Assembly (NCBI GenBank): GCA_039602395.1
Contig: JBCNJP010000024.1
Location: 2,059,731-2,123,730, forward strand
DNA: 64,000 nt
DNA from: Deinandra increscens subsp. villosa
Lineage: Eukaryota > Streptophyta > Magnoliopsida > Asterales > Asteraceae
Direction of reading: 5' to 3'
The position numbers and the translations under genes are program-made. This document shows positions 19,391 through 31,200 of this stretch, piece after piece (position 1 is the stretch's first letter; each line of letters starts with the position of its first letter). The notes under the pieces are model-generated. The model did not search any database. It was not told the origin of the DNA and was given only the letters and a program-made list of their open reading frames with translations.

Positions 19391-22300
19391 AAAATCAATA
19401 AACCGACAAAAGGAACTCATACCCGATACGGAACAGCGAAAGAAGTCAATAAATCTGTGGTACATGGATAGTGGCTGTTCCCGGCACATAACAGGTGACA
19501 AGGATCTCTTGCATGATGTCAAACTGATATCTGGAGGAGGTTATGTTGCTTTTGGTGGAAATAAGAAAGGTGGTCAAATAATTGGAACTGGTCACCTAAC
19601 AAATGGTGAAGTCTCTTTTGAAAAAGTCAACCTCGTGTCAAATCTGCAATTCAATCTGCTGAGCGTCTCTCAGATATGCGACAATAAAATGACAATGTTC
19701 TTCGACGATAGGGAATGCTTCATTCTCAAGCCTGGTTTTAAAGTACCTGAAGATCAGATCTTATTCCGGGCAAATCGTAGGGGGAACATATATGCACTGG
19801 ACATGAATGCTGCAAAGCCAACTAGTTCAGTTGCATGCTTTTTGGCTAAAGCTTCAGAGGAAGATTCAACCTTGTGGCATCGACGAATGGGACATGTTAA
19901 TTTCCGTAACATGAATCGCCTGGTTAGGGGGAAACATGTTTTTGGGCTACCTGACAAAGAATTCGTACAAGTCGATAACTGCGTTGCATGCTCGAAGGGA
20001 AAACAACACAAAACGTCTCATAAACCGAAGCCGCCTGGAAGAACTACAATAATCCTTCAACAGTTGCACCTGGATCTCTTTGGACCAGTTAATATCAAGA
20101 GTTTAGGGGGAAAATCTTTCTGCCTTGTCATCACTGACGATTACTCGAGATATTCCTGGGTATTTTTCTTAAGGGAGAAGTCTGAGACTCCGGGGATACT
20201 CAAGGATTTTGTTACACGCATCGAGAACGCAAGCAGAGAAAAAGTTCAAATAATCAGATCTGACAACGGGACGGAGTTTAGGAATCACGTCTTCGACTCG
20301 TTTTGCAACGAGAAGGGCATCACTCGCCAATTTAGCTCTCCCTATACTCCTCAACAGAATGGGATTGCTGAAAGAAAGAACCGCACAATAATCGAGTGTG
20401 CTCGGACGATGCTCGTTGATTCTAACCTCAAACTGTCTTTTTGGGCAGAAGCAGTCAATACTGCTTGCTATGTCCTGAACCGAACTCTTTTGGTCAAACA
20501 TGCCAACAAGACATCCTTTGAGCTATTTTCAAAACAAAAACCAGTGCTAAAGCGCTTAAAGCCCTTTGGATGCCCTTGTAGTGTGTTAATTCAGTCTGAG
20601 CAATTAGCTAAATTTTCCCCTTGGGCAGATGAAGGCTATTTTGTCGGATACTCGATGACCTCTGCGGCACATCGAGTGTACAACAAAAGAACTCAGGTGA
20701 TTATGGAGTCGTGCAACGTCAATTTTAATAAGCACACTCATAATTCCAGAGAACCTGACTCAGATGGCATGTATGACTTAGAGAATTTCACTTCTTCTTT
20801 TAACTTTAGTGATTGTGTGGTTTCAGGTGATTCTGGAAGTTTACATGGAGTTTCTAATAATGTGGATGCATCTGTGTCTGAAGGTTCTGTTCAAATTACT
20901 TCATCAATTCTGGATTCCATCTACTCTGATGTGCTTCCGGATATTTCTTGGAGGAATGAATCAACGAATGCTACCACATCACCTGTTACTGCTACAACTG
21001 ACAACCTGGTTGAAAACCAAATAAATGAAGAAGTCGTTCAGGAGGTTGAACAAAATTTAACTGAAGAAAATCTACAAAATCAAGCAATTCCAGAAAATCA
21101 ACCTGAGAATGAACCGATCAATAACGATTCAGACTCAGAAGACAATGCTGTGATTGAATCTGGTGAAACTCCGAGTAATGATGTGCAGATGGGTACCCTA
21201 GACCCAAATATTCCAGTTCCGACAATAGAAGAGACTGGAATTCACAAGAAACATCCTGTTTCAAACATTATCGGTCCAATAAACAAGAGAGTCACCAGAA
21301 GTCAATCGGGAACAATAAACACCTGCCTGTTTTCCTGCTTCATTTCTCAAGAAGAACCAACTTCCGTAGCTGCTGCTATGAAAGATGATAACTGGATTGA
21401 GGCTATGCAGGCTGAATTGCTTCAATTCAAACTTTTGGATGTCTGGAAACTTGTAGACACTCCTCCTGGTGCTAAGCCTATTCCAGTCAAGTGGATCTTC
21501 AGGAATAAAAAGGATGACAGAGGAATAATTATAAGAAATAAAGCCAGACTTGTGGTCAAGGGATTATATGCAGATTGATGGGCTTGACTATGATGAAGTC
21601 TATGCCCCGGTAGCTCGTCTTGAAGCCATCAGGATTTTCTTGGCTTATGCAGCGTCAAAGAACATAACGGTTTATCAGCTTGAAGTGAAGACCGCTTTCC
21701 TGTACGGTGAACTGGACGAAGAGGTTTACGTTGAACAACCTCCAGGGTTTGTCAATCCTTCCTTCTCGAATAAGGTGTACAAATTGAAAAGGGTTCTCTA
21801 TGGACTCCATCAGGCACCGAGGAAGTGGTATGAAACCCTGTCTACCTATCTGTTGGAAAATGGCTACAAGCGAGGGGTGATTGATCAGACGCTATTCATA
21901 CGGCATGTGGGTGATGATATGTTGCTGGTTCAAGTGTACGTGGACGACATCATCTTCGGATCAACAAATAAAACTCTTTGTCAAGAGTTCAAGTGTCTTA
22001 TGAAAAAACGTTTTGAAATGAGTTCAATGGGGGAACTCACATTTTTCCTTGGGATTGAAGTGAAATAGAATAATGAAGTAATCCTAATAAGTCAGGGAAA
22101 GTATGTGAAGGAAATGCTGAAAAAGTTTGGATTTCACGACTCTAAAGGCTTTTCCACTCCTGTCGAGACTCGCGTCAAGCTTCATTCTGATCTTGAAGGT
22201 GAATGTGTCGATGAACACTTGTACAGATCAATGATCGGGTCACTTATGTATCTGACAGCCAGCCGTCCCGGCATAATGTTTGCCGTGTGTCTCTGCTCAA

Positions 22301-22881
22301 GATTTCAATCCAAACCAAAACAGTCACACTTGACAGCCATGAAACGAATATTCAGATACCTGAAGTCCAATCCAAAGAGAGGGTTGTGGTATCCCAAGGA
22401 TGAGCTTTTTGATCTAAGAGGTTTCTCTGATAGTGATTACGGGGGTTGCAACATGGACCGGAAGTCAACCACCGGTGGAGCTCAATTTATGGGGAACAGA
22501 TTGGTTTCATGGCAATGCAAGAAACAGTCAACGGTGTCTACCTCGCCAGCCGAAGCAGAATACATTGCTGCTGCTTCCTGCTGTTCTCAAGTTCTCTGGA
22601 TCCAGAATCAGCTTCTGGATTATGGTTTGAATTTCATGTCCACCCCTATTAACATTGATAATACTGCTGCCATGTTCATTGTTAAGAACCATGTTCAGCA
22701 CTCTAAGACCAAACACATGGAGATTAGGCATCACTTTATTAGGGACTGTCATGAGAAAAAGCTAATTACCTTAGTTCATGTTTCCTCTGAGAATCAACTT
22801 GCAGATCTCTTCACAAAGGGATTTGATGTTTCTAGGTTTAACTTCCTAGTACAATCAATAGGAATGATTAACTTTGAGTAA
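19391..22881 (+). pseudogene. Pol portion of element C polyprotein (PR-IN-RT-RH)
   Basis: Aspartic protease active site MDSGCSRH (about 19463-19487); GAG-pre-integrase LWHRRMGHVNFRNMNRL and CVACSKGKQ (19873-20010); integrase core with LDLFGP (about 20068), RSDNGTEF (about 20255) and IAERKNR (about 20362); an acidic linker; RT from about 21340 with the catalytic YVDDIIFG (21937-21960); RNase H with SDSDYGGC (about 22428) and AEAEY (about 22550); end TAA 22879-22881. A one-base insertion near 21563 and a TAG at 22066-22068 break it. With the two gag lesions that makes four in 5.1 kb. The order PR-IN-RT-RH is that of Ty1/copia. RT and integrase resemble the B copies closely. Confidence 0.95.
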
Positions 22882-23686
22882 GCTCTTCTTTAGGTTCCTT
22901 TAGAATAAGTGCCGTAGTCTTAGGTTGTGTCCTTTTAGAGGTATTGTCTCTGTTTACTCCAAGACTTGCAATAATCTGATCTTGAAAACCCAAAAAGATT
23001 TTACCTTGTTTTCTATTTTTCAGATCCCCACATGAAAAATCAAAAAGGTTTTATCTTTAAAACTTTTTCTGAAAAACCCAAAAAGATTTTAACTTTAGTT
23101 TCTTTGAGTCTTCTTAAGTTTTTGGTCATTTATTTCTTACCATCAATAAAATACTTCATTAAGTGTTAAACAAATCTTCAGAAAATACCAAAAATATTTT
23201 TCTTGTTTTAATTTGTGTCCTTGTGTTTGTCGGTCCGGCCTAAACCGACTCACGGTTGAAAAATTAGAGAAAATCACAAAAAATTTGAAAAATAAATAAA
23301 AATCACAAAAAATAGAATCGGGTCATTTCAAGCAACTCTTGTGAAGACACTTGTTGTTTACCTGATGAAAAAGTCAAAATACTTGAATTTTTAGTGATGC
23401 TTCAATAAAAACTGAAACATTGAAGAAAATTCCAAAAAAGTTGCAAAAATAAATAAAAATCATGTAAATTAGAATCGAGTGATTCCCAACAACTTTTGTA
23501 AAGGCACTTGATGGGTACTTGAGTCTAAGCACAAGATTTTTGCAATTCTGCAATGCTTAAAATAAACTTTGAGTAAGAAAACCAGAAAATTTTGGTTTTG
23601 GTTGGGCAAACTATGAGGAACATGATATAATTCTGGTCTTGTGATCTGACCATAGGACATGATCCAATCGATCAGTAATTCTATCA

Positions 23687-23710
23687 TTCGATGTGTCGGT
23701 AGGCTCAGCA
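23687..23710 (+). other. Conserved 24-nt non-coding element (C copy)
   Basis: It begins TTCGATGTGTCGG and ends GGCTCAGCA. It matches the A copy (2950-2974) with one indel and few mismatches, and the D copy (56079-56102, minus) exactly by eye. Confidence 0.65.
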
Positions 23711-23884
23711 AAATAAGAATTAGGCAAATCATGTGATTAAACTCTTAAAACCATGAAATTGTGGACTTTAAGTCAAAACAGTTAGAAAAATCCTTTAAAT
23801 TTGCTTATGTCTGTGCTAAGTAAGTTAACCAACACACTCGAGTATTTCTTTTGCGGAAAGTGCTGATTTCAAACCATACAATAA

Positions 23885-23957
23885 GTGTGAAATATCACAC
23901 ATTCATCAAATTAGTGTGAATCATCACACAATCATCAATAAGTGAGAAATATCTCAC
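23885..23957 (+). other. Three small stem-loops, element C
   Basis: GTGTGA-AATA-TCACAC (23885-23900), GTGTGA-ATCA-TCACAC (23914-23929) and GTGAGA-AATA-TCTCAC (23942-23957). The third differs from the others by a paired change that keeps the stem. The D element keeps all three stems (55831-55907, minus). Confidence 0.7.
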
Positions 23958-23971
23958 ATCCATCCATTGAC

Positions 23972-24081
23972 CGTGACACATCTGCTGAGGAAACTCTGAC
24001 CTTGTGCTCACGCGTCCCGACATTATCATTAAAAACATTCCGTGACACATCTGCTGAGGAAACTCTGACCTTGTGTTCACG
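23972..24081 (+). other. Two large stem-loops with GAAA loops, element C
   Basis: Each has an outer stem CGTGA-CACA with TGTG-N-TCACG (23972-24012 and 24041-24081, 69 bp apart) and an inner hairpin GAG-GAAA-CTC, a GNRA-type tetraloop. The inner flanks read TCTGC on the left and TGACC on the right, as in the hairpins of A and B. D has a pair at about 55711-55822 on the minus strand, partly decayed. Confidence 0.65.
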
Positions 24082-24949
24082 CGAATCAAAAATACACATC
24101 CATCTTGAAATCAGTACTTCCCTCTAAAGAAATAGGGGGAAGAAATTCCATATGTGTGTTGTGCATAACTGAAGTGCTAAATAGACAAAGCTAGGATAAC
24201 TTTTTGACTTTGTGGAATAAGAAGTCAACACAATTGTCATCAAACCGGACTAAAACATGATAAATGAAATCACAGTGATTTTGCTGAAAATTGCCTTGCT
24301 TGAGCTTAAGTGGAAAACAATACCGACAATCTGACTTAGGTTACTGAATCTGTGAGGTAATTTAACTTGTAAGTGTCTGTGATCACGTAATTGACCGGTT
24401 TGATTCCTAACTTAGTCCAACCTTTACCAAGCAAAAATATGCAAAATTTAAGCAAATAACTGGAAACTGCCAGAAAATAAGGCTTTAACGGTGCAAATGA
24501 AAGCACTACGCTTTAATATAACCAAATTTTGCATAAAACGTGAATTTGGGTGCTTTGTGCTTAAAAACATCAAGTTTGGGAGAAATTTGTCAAATTTGAG
24601 GTCCATTTGCAATCTTATGTAAAATCAACCGTTTTGGTAAGTTTGGACTGGCCTGACTCAAGATAAGTTGATTCAATAAGGTTTTCGATCAAGTATGTGA
24701 ATTTTAAATTTTCTGAGTCAAATTGGTGTTCTTTAACATTTTATGGGCTTAGAAATTTCATAAATTCCCAAATTACCCTTAATGAGTTCATTGAAAGTTT
24801 TTTCAAATTCACTAAGTTCAAAATTGAATATTTTAGTGTTTTTGTGTCGGGTGTTCTCTTTTTGGTAAATATTTGATCATGAACCAGAAAGTTTTTCATA
24901 AAAACAACTTGCTGTCAAATCTTTCTAAATGATAGATTTTTCTGTTGTT

Positions 24950-25390
24950 GGCGATCTCACATAAACTAAAACTTTCATTTGGCGATCTCATAAATTTGAA
25001 CTTGGCGATCTCGCCTTAGTGTCACTTGGCGATCTCGCCTAAACCAGTCTTTCCTCTTTGGCGATCTCGCTAAAAGGAAGTTTAGTCTTGGCGATCTCGC
25101 CTTCTGAGCAGGTGGCTTAGGCTTTGGCGATCTCGCCTTATCTCGGATTACACTTTGGCGAGCTCACAAACACATGTCTCGCCTTGGCGATCTCGCTAAA
25201 GGCAGACTTGGCGATCTTGCATGAGATCATCTCTCACTAGGCGATCTCAAGTCTGTGCTTGGCGACCTCGTTTGGCCTTGGCGACTTCGCCCATTATCCA
25301 TCATTATTGGTGACCTTGTTTTAAGCTAGGGTTTACTTGGCGATTTCACTTAAGTTCTGACAACCCCTAAGTGTTATACGACCTCGCCTA
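24950..25390 (+). promoter_or_regulatory. Array of TTGGCGATCTCGCC motifs before the internal promoter of C
   Basis: About 15 copies of TTGGCGATCTCGCC or close variants, spaced irregularly by 20-60 bp. They are the same near-palindromic motif family that fills the C LTRs (16345-16600 and 33415-33680). No other part of C has it. Placement upstream of a TATA-like box suggests shared control of two transcription units. Confidence 0.7.
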
Positions 25391-25651
25391 AATAAATAAG
25401 ATTGGAGATTCATTTTTTCATATCACTCCTCTCATTCAAACACAAACACCGTACCCGCTCCATCTCTCTCTCTCTCTCTCTCTCGGCGATCCTCCGGCTG
25501 CCGCCCCTTCCACCGCCGAGCTGTTCTTTCTTCACAAACGACCACCGGAATCTGTCCCTCGTTAACTTAGGGTTGGTCCGCACACCCTCTGTGCAACATC
25601 AGATTAGGAGCCACTGTTCTATTCCTTTATCATTTCCTTCACCGATTTGAG
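25387..25651 (+). promoter_or_regulatory. Putative internal promoter and leader exon of C
   Basis: CTAAATAAATAAG (about 25388-25400) could serve as a TATA box. A pure CT run at about 25463-25484 resembles the pyrimidine patch of plant core promoters. The leader ends TTTGAG before a GTAATC donor at 25652. A short ORF at 25402-25650 has no recognisable domain and is probably leader. Inferred from sequence features only. Confidence 0.45.
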
Positions 25652-28203
25652 GTAATCATCTCTACAAGTTTTGAATAAGTGACTATACGTATACAGAGGG
25701 TTGGTTGCGGTGAGTGTTCATGGGTTCTTGATATCCAAATAAGGAAAATTGTTAGTTTCATAAAACTCATTGTGATCGAATCTAGTCTAAGCAGACTGTT
25801 TTCACTCATAAACACATATATCTTTCATCAATTGTGTTTATCAAGAACAGGACCATGATCTTCAAAATAAAATGAGAGTTAGGATTCATAGGCTGTGTTG
25901 TTTTGAATTTAAAATAATTAGAGTTAGTTAACTCTTACATAAACTGTTGATTGATTGAAATTTCTGCTAAGTGTTATGCTAGTGTTTTAAAATTAATCAT
26001 TTCAATTGTGCTTGAAACAACTCACTGTTACTTTCTCTGGTTTGGATGAATTTTGAAAATTTGAATGTGATGAATTGAATAATGTGTTGGTTCGATTGTG
26101 AATTGTTCCAAAACACACATGTGTTGCATTTAGGATGCTTCTAAATGCAATACGGGTCTCAAAAGCTTCAAATTGATGCTAAAACTAGACTTTGTCTTAG
26201 TTTGACCCAATAAGGTAATAAGATGAATTTTTAGAACAATTCATGTCGGAATATTATATTTTTGAAAAAAAACAAAAATGATGAGTTTAGCAAATTGTTT
26301 AAGCCCTAAATGAGATGAACTTGATGTACATCTCATCCCTTTGGTCCATATGGTAAAAATTTTATCAGAATTATCCGCATGACCAAAGCTGGACTTCAAA
26401 TGGTCTAAACTCAATTCAATAAGAGTCATTTGACTCAAATAACTTGAGGAATGAAATCGTTGATGTAAAATGGTGACATTTGTTGCTTTTATGTTGCTTT
26501 AAAAATAAAATTGACCTAATAATACAACATAAAGGCTACTTATGACCATTTTATTGGATTTCTCCTTCTCAATTGAAATTCACTGGATATGCAACTTAAA
26601 TTGATAAAATAAGTCAAGTTCAGGACTTCAAATTGTCTAACATAGGTTTGAACTTAATATAGGTTAAATCTGCATTGTTTGACTTGTCTTGACTTGGTTT
26701 TTGATAAATGCTTGCATAGTTGACTTTTTAAGTCAAATCTGGTGTATTTCACTCCTGTTTGATGAATCTGATCCTATTTTGGCTGTGTGTGGCTATCAAT
26801 CAATTGTTTAACAAATTTTGCCTGATTTAATAACAGATTCTGCCTGAAACACTCCAAGATCTTCTTATCTCTTTCAATTGATCTTAGCTCAATTTTAGAT
26901 CATCAAAGAGGTATGTTTCATGAATTCTCGGCAATATTTGAGATACAATTATTGAGCTACACAGGGGCAATTCATTAAACTTTTTCAATCTACTTGAATA
27001 ACCTTAGTCAAATTCCTAATCTGTGAATGATTGATCACAAACAGGATCAAGCTTTGAACCTGTTGATTTCTTGATATTTCTCAATTAGATCTTAGTAAAC
27101 TCTAGATCTTCGTTGAGGTATGTCTTCTGATCTCAAAATAAATTATTGGATATTTGATTCTTGTCTATTCAAGTGGTTTGTTCTACTTACCGCTTATGCA
27201 ATAAACTCAATAAATTTCATGAAATATGACTTAGCATGCTAAATTTCTGCAATTCTGAGTAGGGTTTAAAACTATACTTGATTTAATGAAATGACATGCA
27301 TATTAGTCATTGTTTTATGAGTCTTTATCTTTCATTCTAAATAAATGGTTAGGTTAGGAACTATTGAAGCTCATATCACACTTATAAGAAAATAAATGCT
27401 AGCAAGGTTAGAATTTAGGGCTGATTGATCCTATTTGTCTCTGACCTTGATGTTGATGCTCATGTTAGATATTGAATGCTTCTTGTTCTTTTACTTGACT
27501 TTATTTGACTTTGGTTATGTGATTTAAGCATGTTAAAACTTCATGCATATATTCTGATTCATCATTTGACACCTTGTACAAGCTTAAGTGAAATAATTCA
27601 TCTTGGTCCCGTATAAGTAGTTAAATAGAATATATGTGTTTGTAAGTGTCTCAAAATTGCTCAAATCATGTTGGAATAGGAAAACTTGATTCAAGAATCC
27701 TGTTTGACTTCAAAATGCAATAAACCAAATTGGGAAAAACCCAAGTTTAGGGGGAATCATTTCTTGATTCCTTCTAAGGCTTTTGAGCCATTTGAGTCAA
27801 AATGTTGACTTTTTAACAAGAGTCCACTCATCTGAGTGAAAATTTTGCTCAAATTCCTCAAATTCTGTCATAATTTGAAATCACTTGTGTTTTTCATCAA
27901 ATAAACGTCAAAAGGCATTCTTGAGTCAAAATTCACCTTGTCCTTCGCCAAAGTCAACATCTACAATTAAAAGTTAATATTTCAAGGGAAATTATAGGAC
28001 TTTGGGTAAAATTTCACTAACGTAAACCTGTTGAACAAAATTGATTGTATTTTGAAGAAATTTGAGCCTATGCCTTGAGTGAATTTCTTTTATATCTTTG
28101 TAGGTTAATTTAAAAAGCTCTGTCACTATCACGAATTTAGTGTGACATGACATTCATTTTAACTTATCAAATTTGATGTAATCATGTTATTTCTTATGTG
28201 CAG
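25652..28203 (+). other. Putative 5'-UTR intron of the C env-like gene, 2.55 kb
   Basis: Donor GTAATC at 25652; acceptor TTCTTATGTGCAG ending at 28203, immediately before ATG 28204. The sequence is T-rich with many stops in all frames and no domain, as expected of an intron. Element B has the same arrangement with a shorter intron. Confidence 0.55.
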
Positions 28204-31200
28204 ATGGCTCCCAGACAGGAAAGAGCAGCCAATGCCCCTCTGGATTTCTCAAAATCTCACAATCAATACTGTGAAATCAACAGAAACTGGACTGATGCCG
28301 GTCGTTATGAACAAGCTTTCAGAATCCTAGAAAACTCAAATTGGATCACAAGTATCCGGTTGGAGCCTGTCATAAGCTCGGATATAATAAATGATTTCTG
28401 GAACAACGCACACACGTTTGTGGCTGATAATGGTTCCAAATCTATTAGATCATTGATTCAAAGGCAGTATGTTGAAATAAATGAAGAAAGAGTCAGAGAA
28501 GTGCTGCAACTGAATGATGCACTTTGCCCCATTTCTTTTCCTAAAGAAGAATGGCAAGATACACTTCTCATGATGGGATATCAAGGAAATCTCTCCGTGA
28601 ACTCGAACGAAAAGATAAAGAAGACACTGTTCCCAGATAATTGGAGGTGTATCATCACCTTTTTCATATCTGCTTTCGCTCCAAGAAAGTCAGGAACTGA
28701 TGACTTTGTGGAAGAGACAGCATGGGCACTACATGGTTTAGCTTCCGGTGCTGGCTTCAATCTTTCAAGACAAATAATCGAATGGATGAACTACAACCTT
28801 CATCCCACTAGAAAGTCTGAGAAATTTCTGATGTATCCCAGATTCATACAGGCCATCCTTGATCATTACTACCCGAACTTACAGAAGACAGAACCACACT
28901 TGGTTCCTAGGAGGATGATACCCGGTTCTTACACACGGTACCAGATTGGTCGTTATGATGGACCCGATGTTCCTTTTTTCCCAAATATGATTGAGGGAAT
29001 TGATGTTGATGATGATATGGATGAAGATCAAGAAGATGCTGATGCCAATGCTGAAATGGCAGATGTCAATGCTGCTGAACCTGAAAATAATGCAGAAAAT
29101 CTTCAAGATGATCCTGATGCTGAAATGGCAGATGTTAATGCTGCTGAACCTAATAATGATGCAGCAAATCTCCAAGATATTCAACAAATCAATTCTCCAA
29201 TTCATAATGACCCTATGCCATCTGAGCCTGAAGACAGAGCTTCAACCAAAGGTGCATCCGAATCAGACAAGTCAGGAGATGAAGATGATAGGTCTGATAG
29301 TGAAGATGATGCTTCTGGAAATAATGAAGAAGGTAACTCAAATGCTTCTGTTTCCAAACCTGAATCAGGGTCAAGGTTCCAACCTGGATCAGAATCAGGT
29401 TCTGACTCAACTAGTTCAGATGCTAGGGGTCCCAAAAAGAAGAAACTGAAAACAAGAGAAATAACCAAAGTTAGTGACAAACCTGAAGCTTCAAGTCAAA
29501 AGAAGCAGAAGAAAATAAAGTCAAGGCCGACTCAAGATGACGTCTCTTCAAATAACTCAAAATCTGATTCACGTGAACCAGATTCAGCATCATTTATGTT
29601 TGATGGTCATATTAGACCAAACCACAAAAGAGAGTCAAGATCCAAGTATGCTCAGGAAAGAAAGAAACTTGAAATAAGAAGAGGGCCAGTCTCTGGATCT
29701 GGAACTGCTGCTGCTTCACAATCTGCAGCACAACATGAACCAGATGACATTGAGCATCAAAAGGCTCAATCTGCTCCAGTCACCACCACTGAAGCTACAG
29801 TTCAAGAAATTGACGCCTCTGCTGAAATCATCATCACAAGTTTGGATCCGGTAACTCAAAATGAGACTCAGCTCATCTCAACTTCTCCAGCTCAAGAGGT
29901 GTTCTTGGAGCAAAATCTTGACATCACTAACACTTCTGCTGATGACAAGCTTAAAGAAGCAAATGACAGAATAAAAGAACAAGATCAAGAACTTCTTAAA
30001 GCCAATGAGAAAATAAGAGAGCAAGCAGAAGAAATTGAAAGACTGAAAAAGTTATTGGCTGAAGCTCTCCAAAATAAACAAATTACCAGAACCAATGATG
30101 ATGAAGCTGGAGGTAGTGGAAATGGTAATCAAGGTGACGATCGGATGTTAGATCTGCCTCCCTCAGCTGAAGACACTCAGCAAAATAAAGAACCAAGTCC
30201 TAGCCAACCTGGCAAAGCTTCTGATGCAATAACTCTTACCGTTGTCACAGAACAAGATGTAGATGACACTCATCTTGCTGATTTTCAATCTGATGACAAC
30301 GAATCTTCCGAACCTGATGTTGACATTTCCTATGGAGACACCTTTCTGAATGATGAACTGAACGATGAAGAGGAAGATGAAATTTATCAATCCGTAATAA
30401 ACTTAGTGCCTCCTCCTGAGAATATCAAACTTCCAAGATTCTCAAGGGCTACATTTGAAGCAAACCAATCATCTTCAGGAGAGGTACTTGCTTTAACCAT
30501 GGGTGAACCAAATGAACCTCCTGTCATACCTGAAGTTTCACTGCAACTCCAGTTGGCTCCTCCAGTACAACAGCCAATAAGCATTGTTATGCCTGAAGCT
30601 GCTATATCTGAGATTTCTGAACAGCTGAAACACTTACATGTTGAAAGTGAGTTTCTGGATCTTGGAAGAACTGCATTTCGAGAATTCTATGCAAACACCT
30701 TGGCTACTGATCCAAGTAGCAGAAGCGGTGTGGTTGTTACTGAGGAAAACATTGAAGCCGGAGAAGCCTTGGAAATTCAACCTCTCAGCATGATTCCAGA
30801 TGAGATCTTCAATGATATAAGTTTGGCTGAGCGTCTAAATAACCTCATTTATGACTCCAGTGCAACGAACTTCATAAATTTGGAATTCACTACTGACGAT
30901 GAGTATGACGAGGAGATAATTTATGAGATCAAAGATGAACCGGTTGAGTTTACTTCTCCAACTCATCCTAGATCTGAGCCAGTGGAAAGCGAACCTCAAA
31001 ATGTAGATGGTGCTATCGGATCATCAATTCCTTCACCAGTCCATCACTCAGAAGAACAAGTAAACCCTGAAGGAGTTCCAGCCCAACCTTCAATGCCAGT
31101 GTCTACTGCAACCACCACTGGCACTGTCACTGAACATATTCAGACTCTTCCAATAACAAGTGCAAGTGGTGGTCAGGGTGCAAATAATCCAGTCTCATCA

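Larger units (their letters stand above)
22882..24949 (+). other. Long non-coding region after pol, element C
   Basis: No coding evidence. It holds AAAAAGATTTT boxes (22991 and 23079), the conserved 24-nt element, five stem-loops (23885-24081) and T-rich sequence. About 22900-24740 is mirrored on the minus strand by element D (55017-56970), so it is a conserved part of this family. Confidence 0.8.

Noticed and set aside
23972..24081. Hammerhead ribozyme (GAAA next to CTGCTGAG), as in plant retrozymes
   Set aside because: The required CTGANGA box, three-stem arrangement and cleavage triplet are not present; GAAA is simply the loop of a small hairpin.
25402..25650. 82-codon ORF with CT-rich start as an independent gene
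   Set aside because: It lies between the TATA-like box and the donor site and is best explained as untranslated leader; no domain.
28879..29205. Minus-strand Ile/Phe-rich ORF of 108 codons
   Set aside because: Mirror of the acidic repeats of the C env-like ORF.
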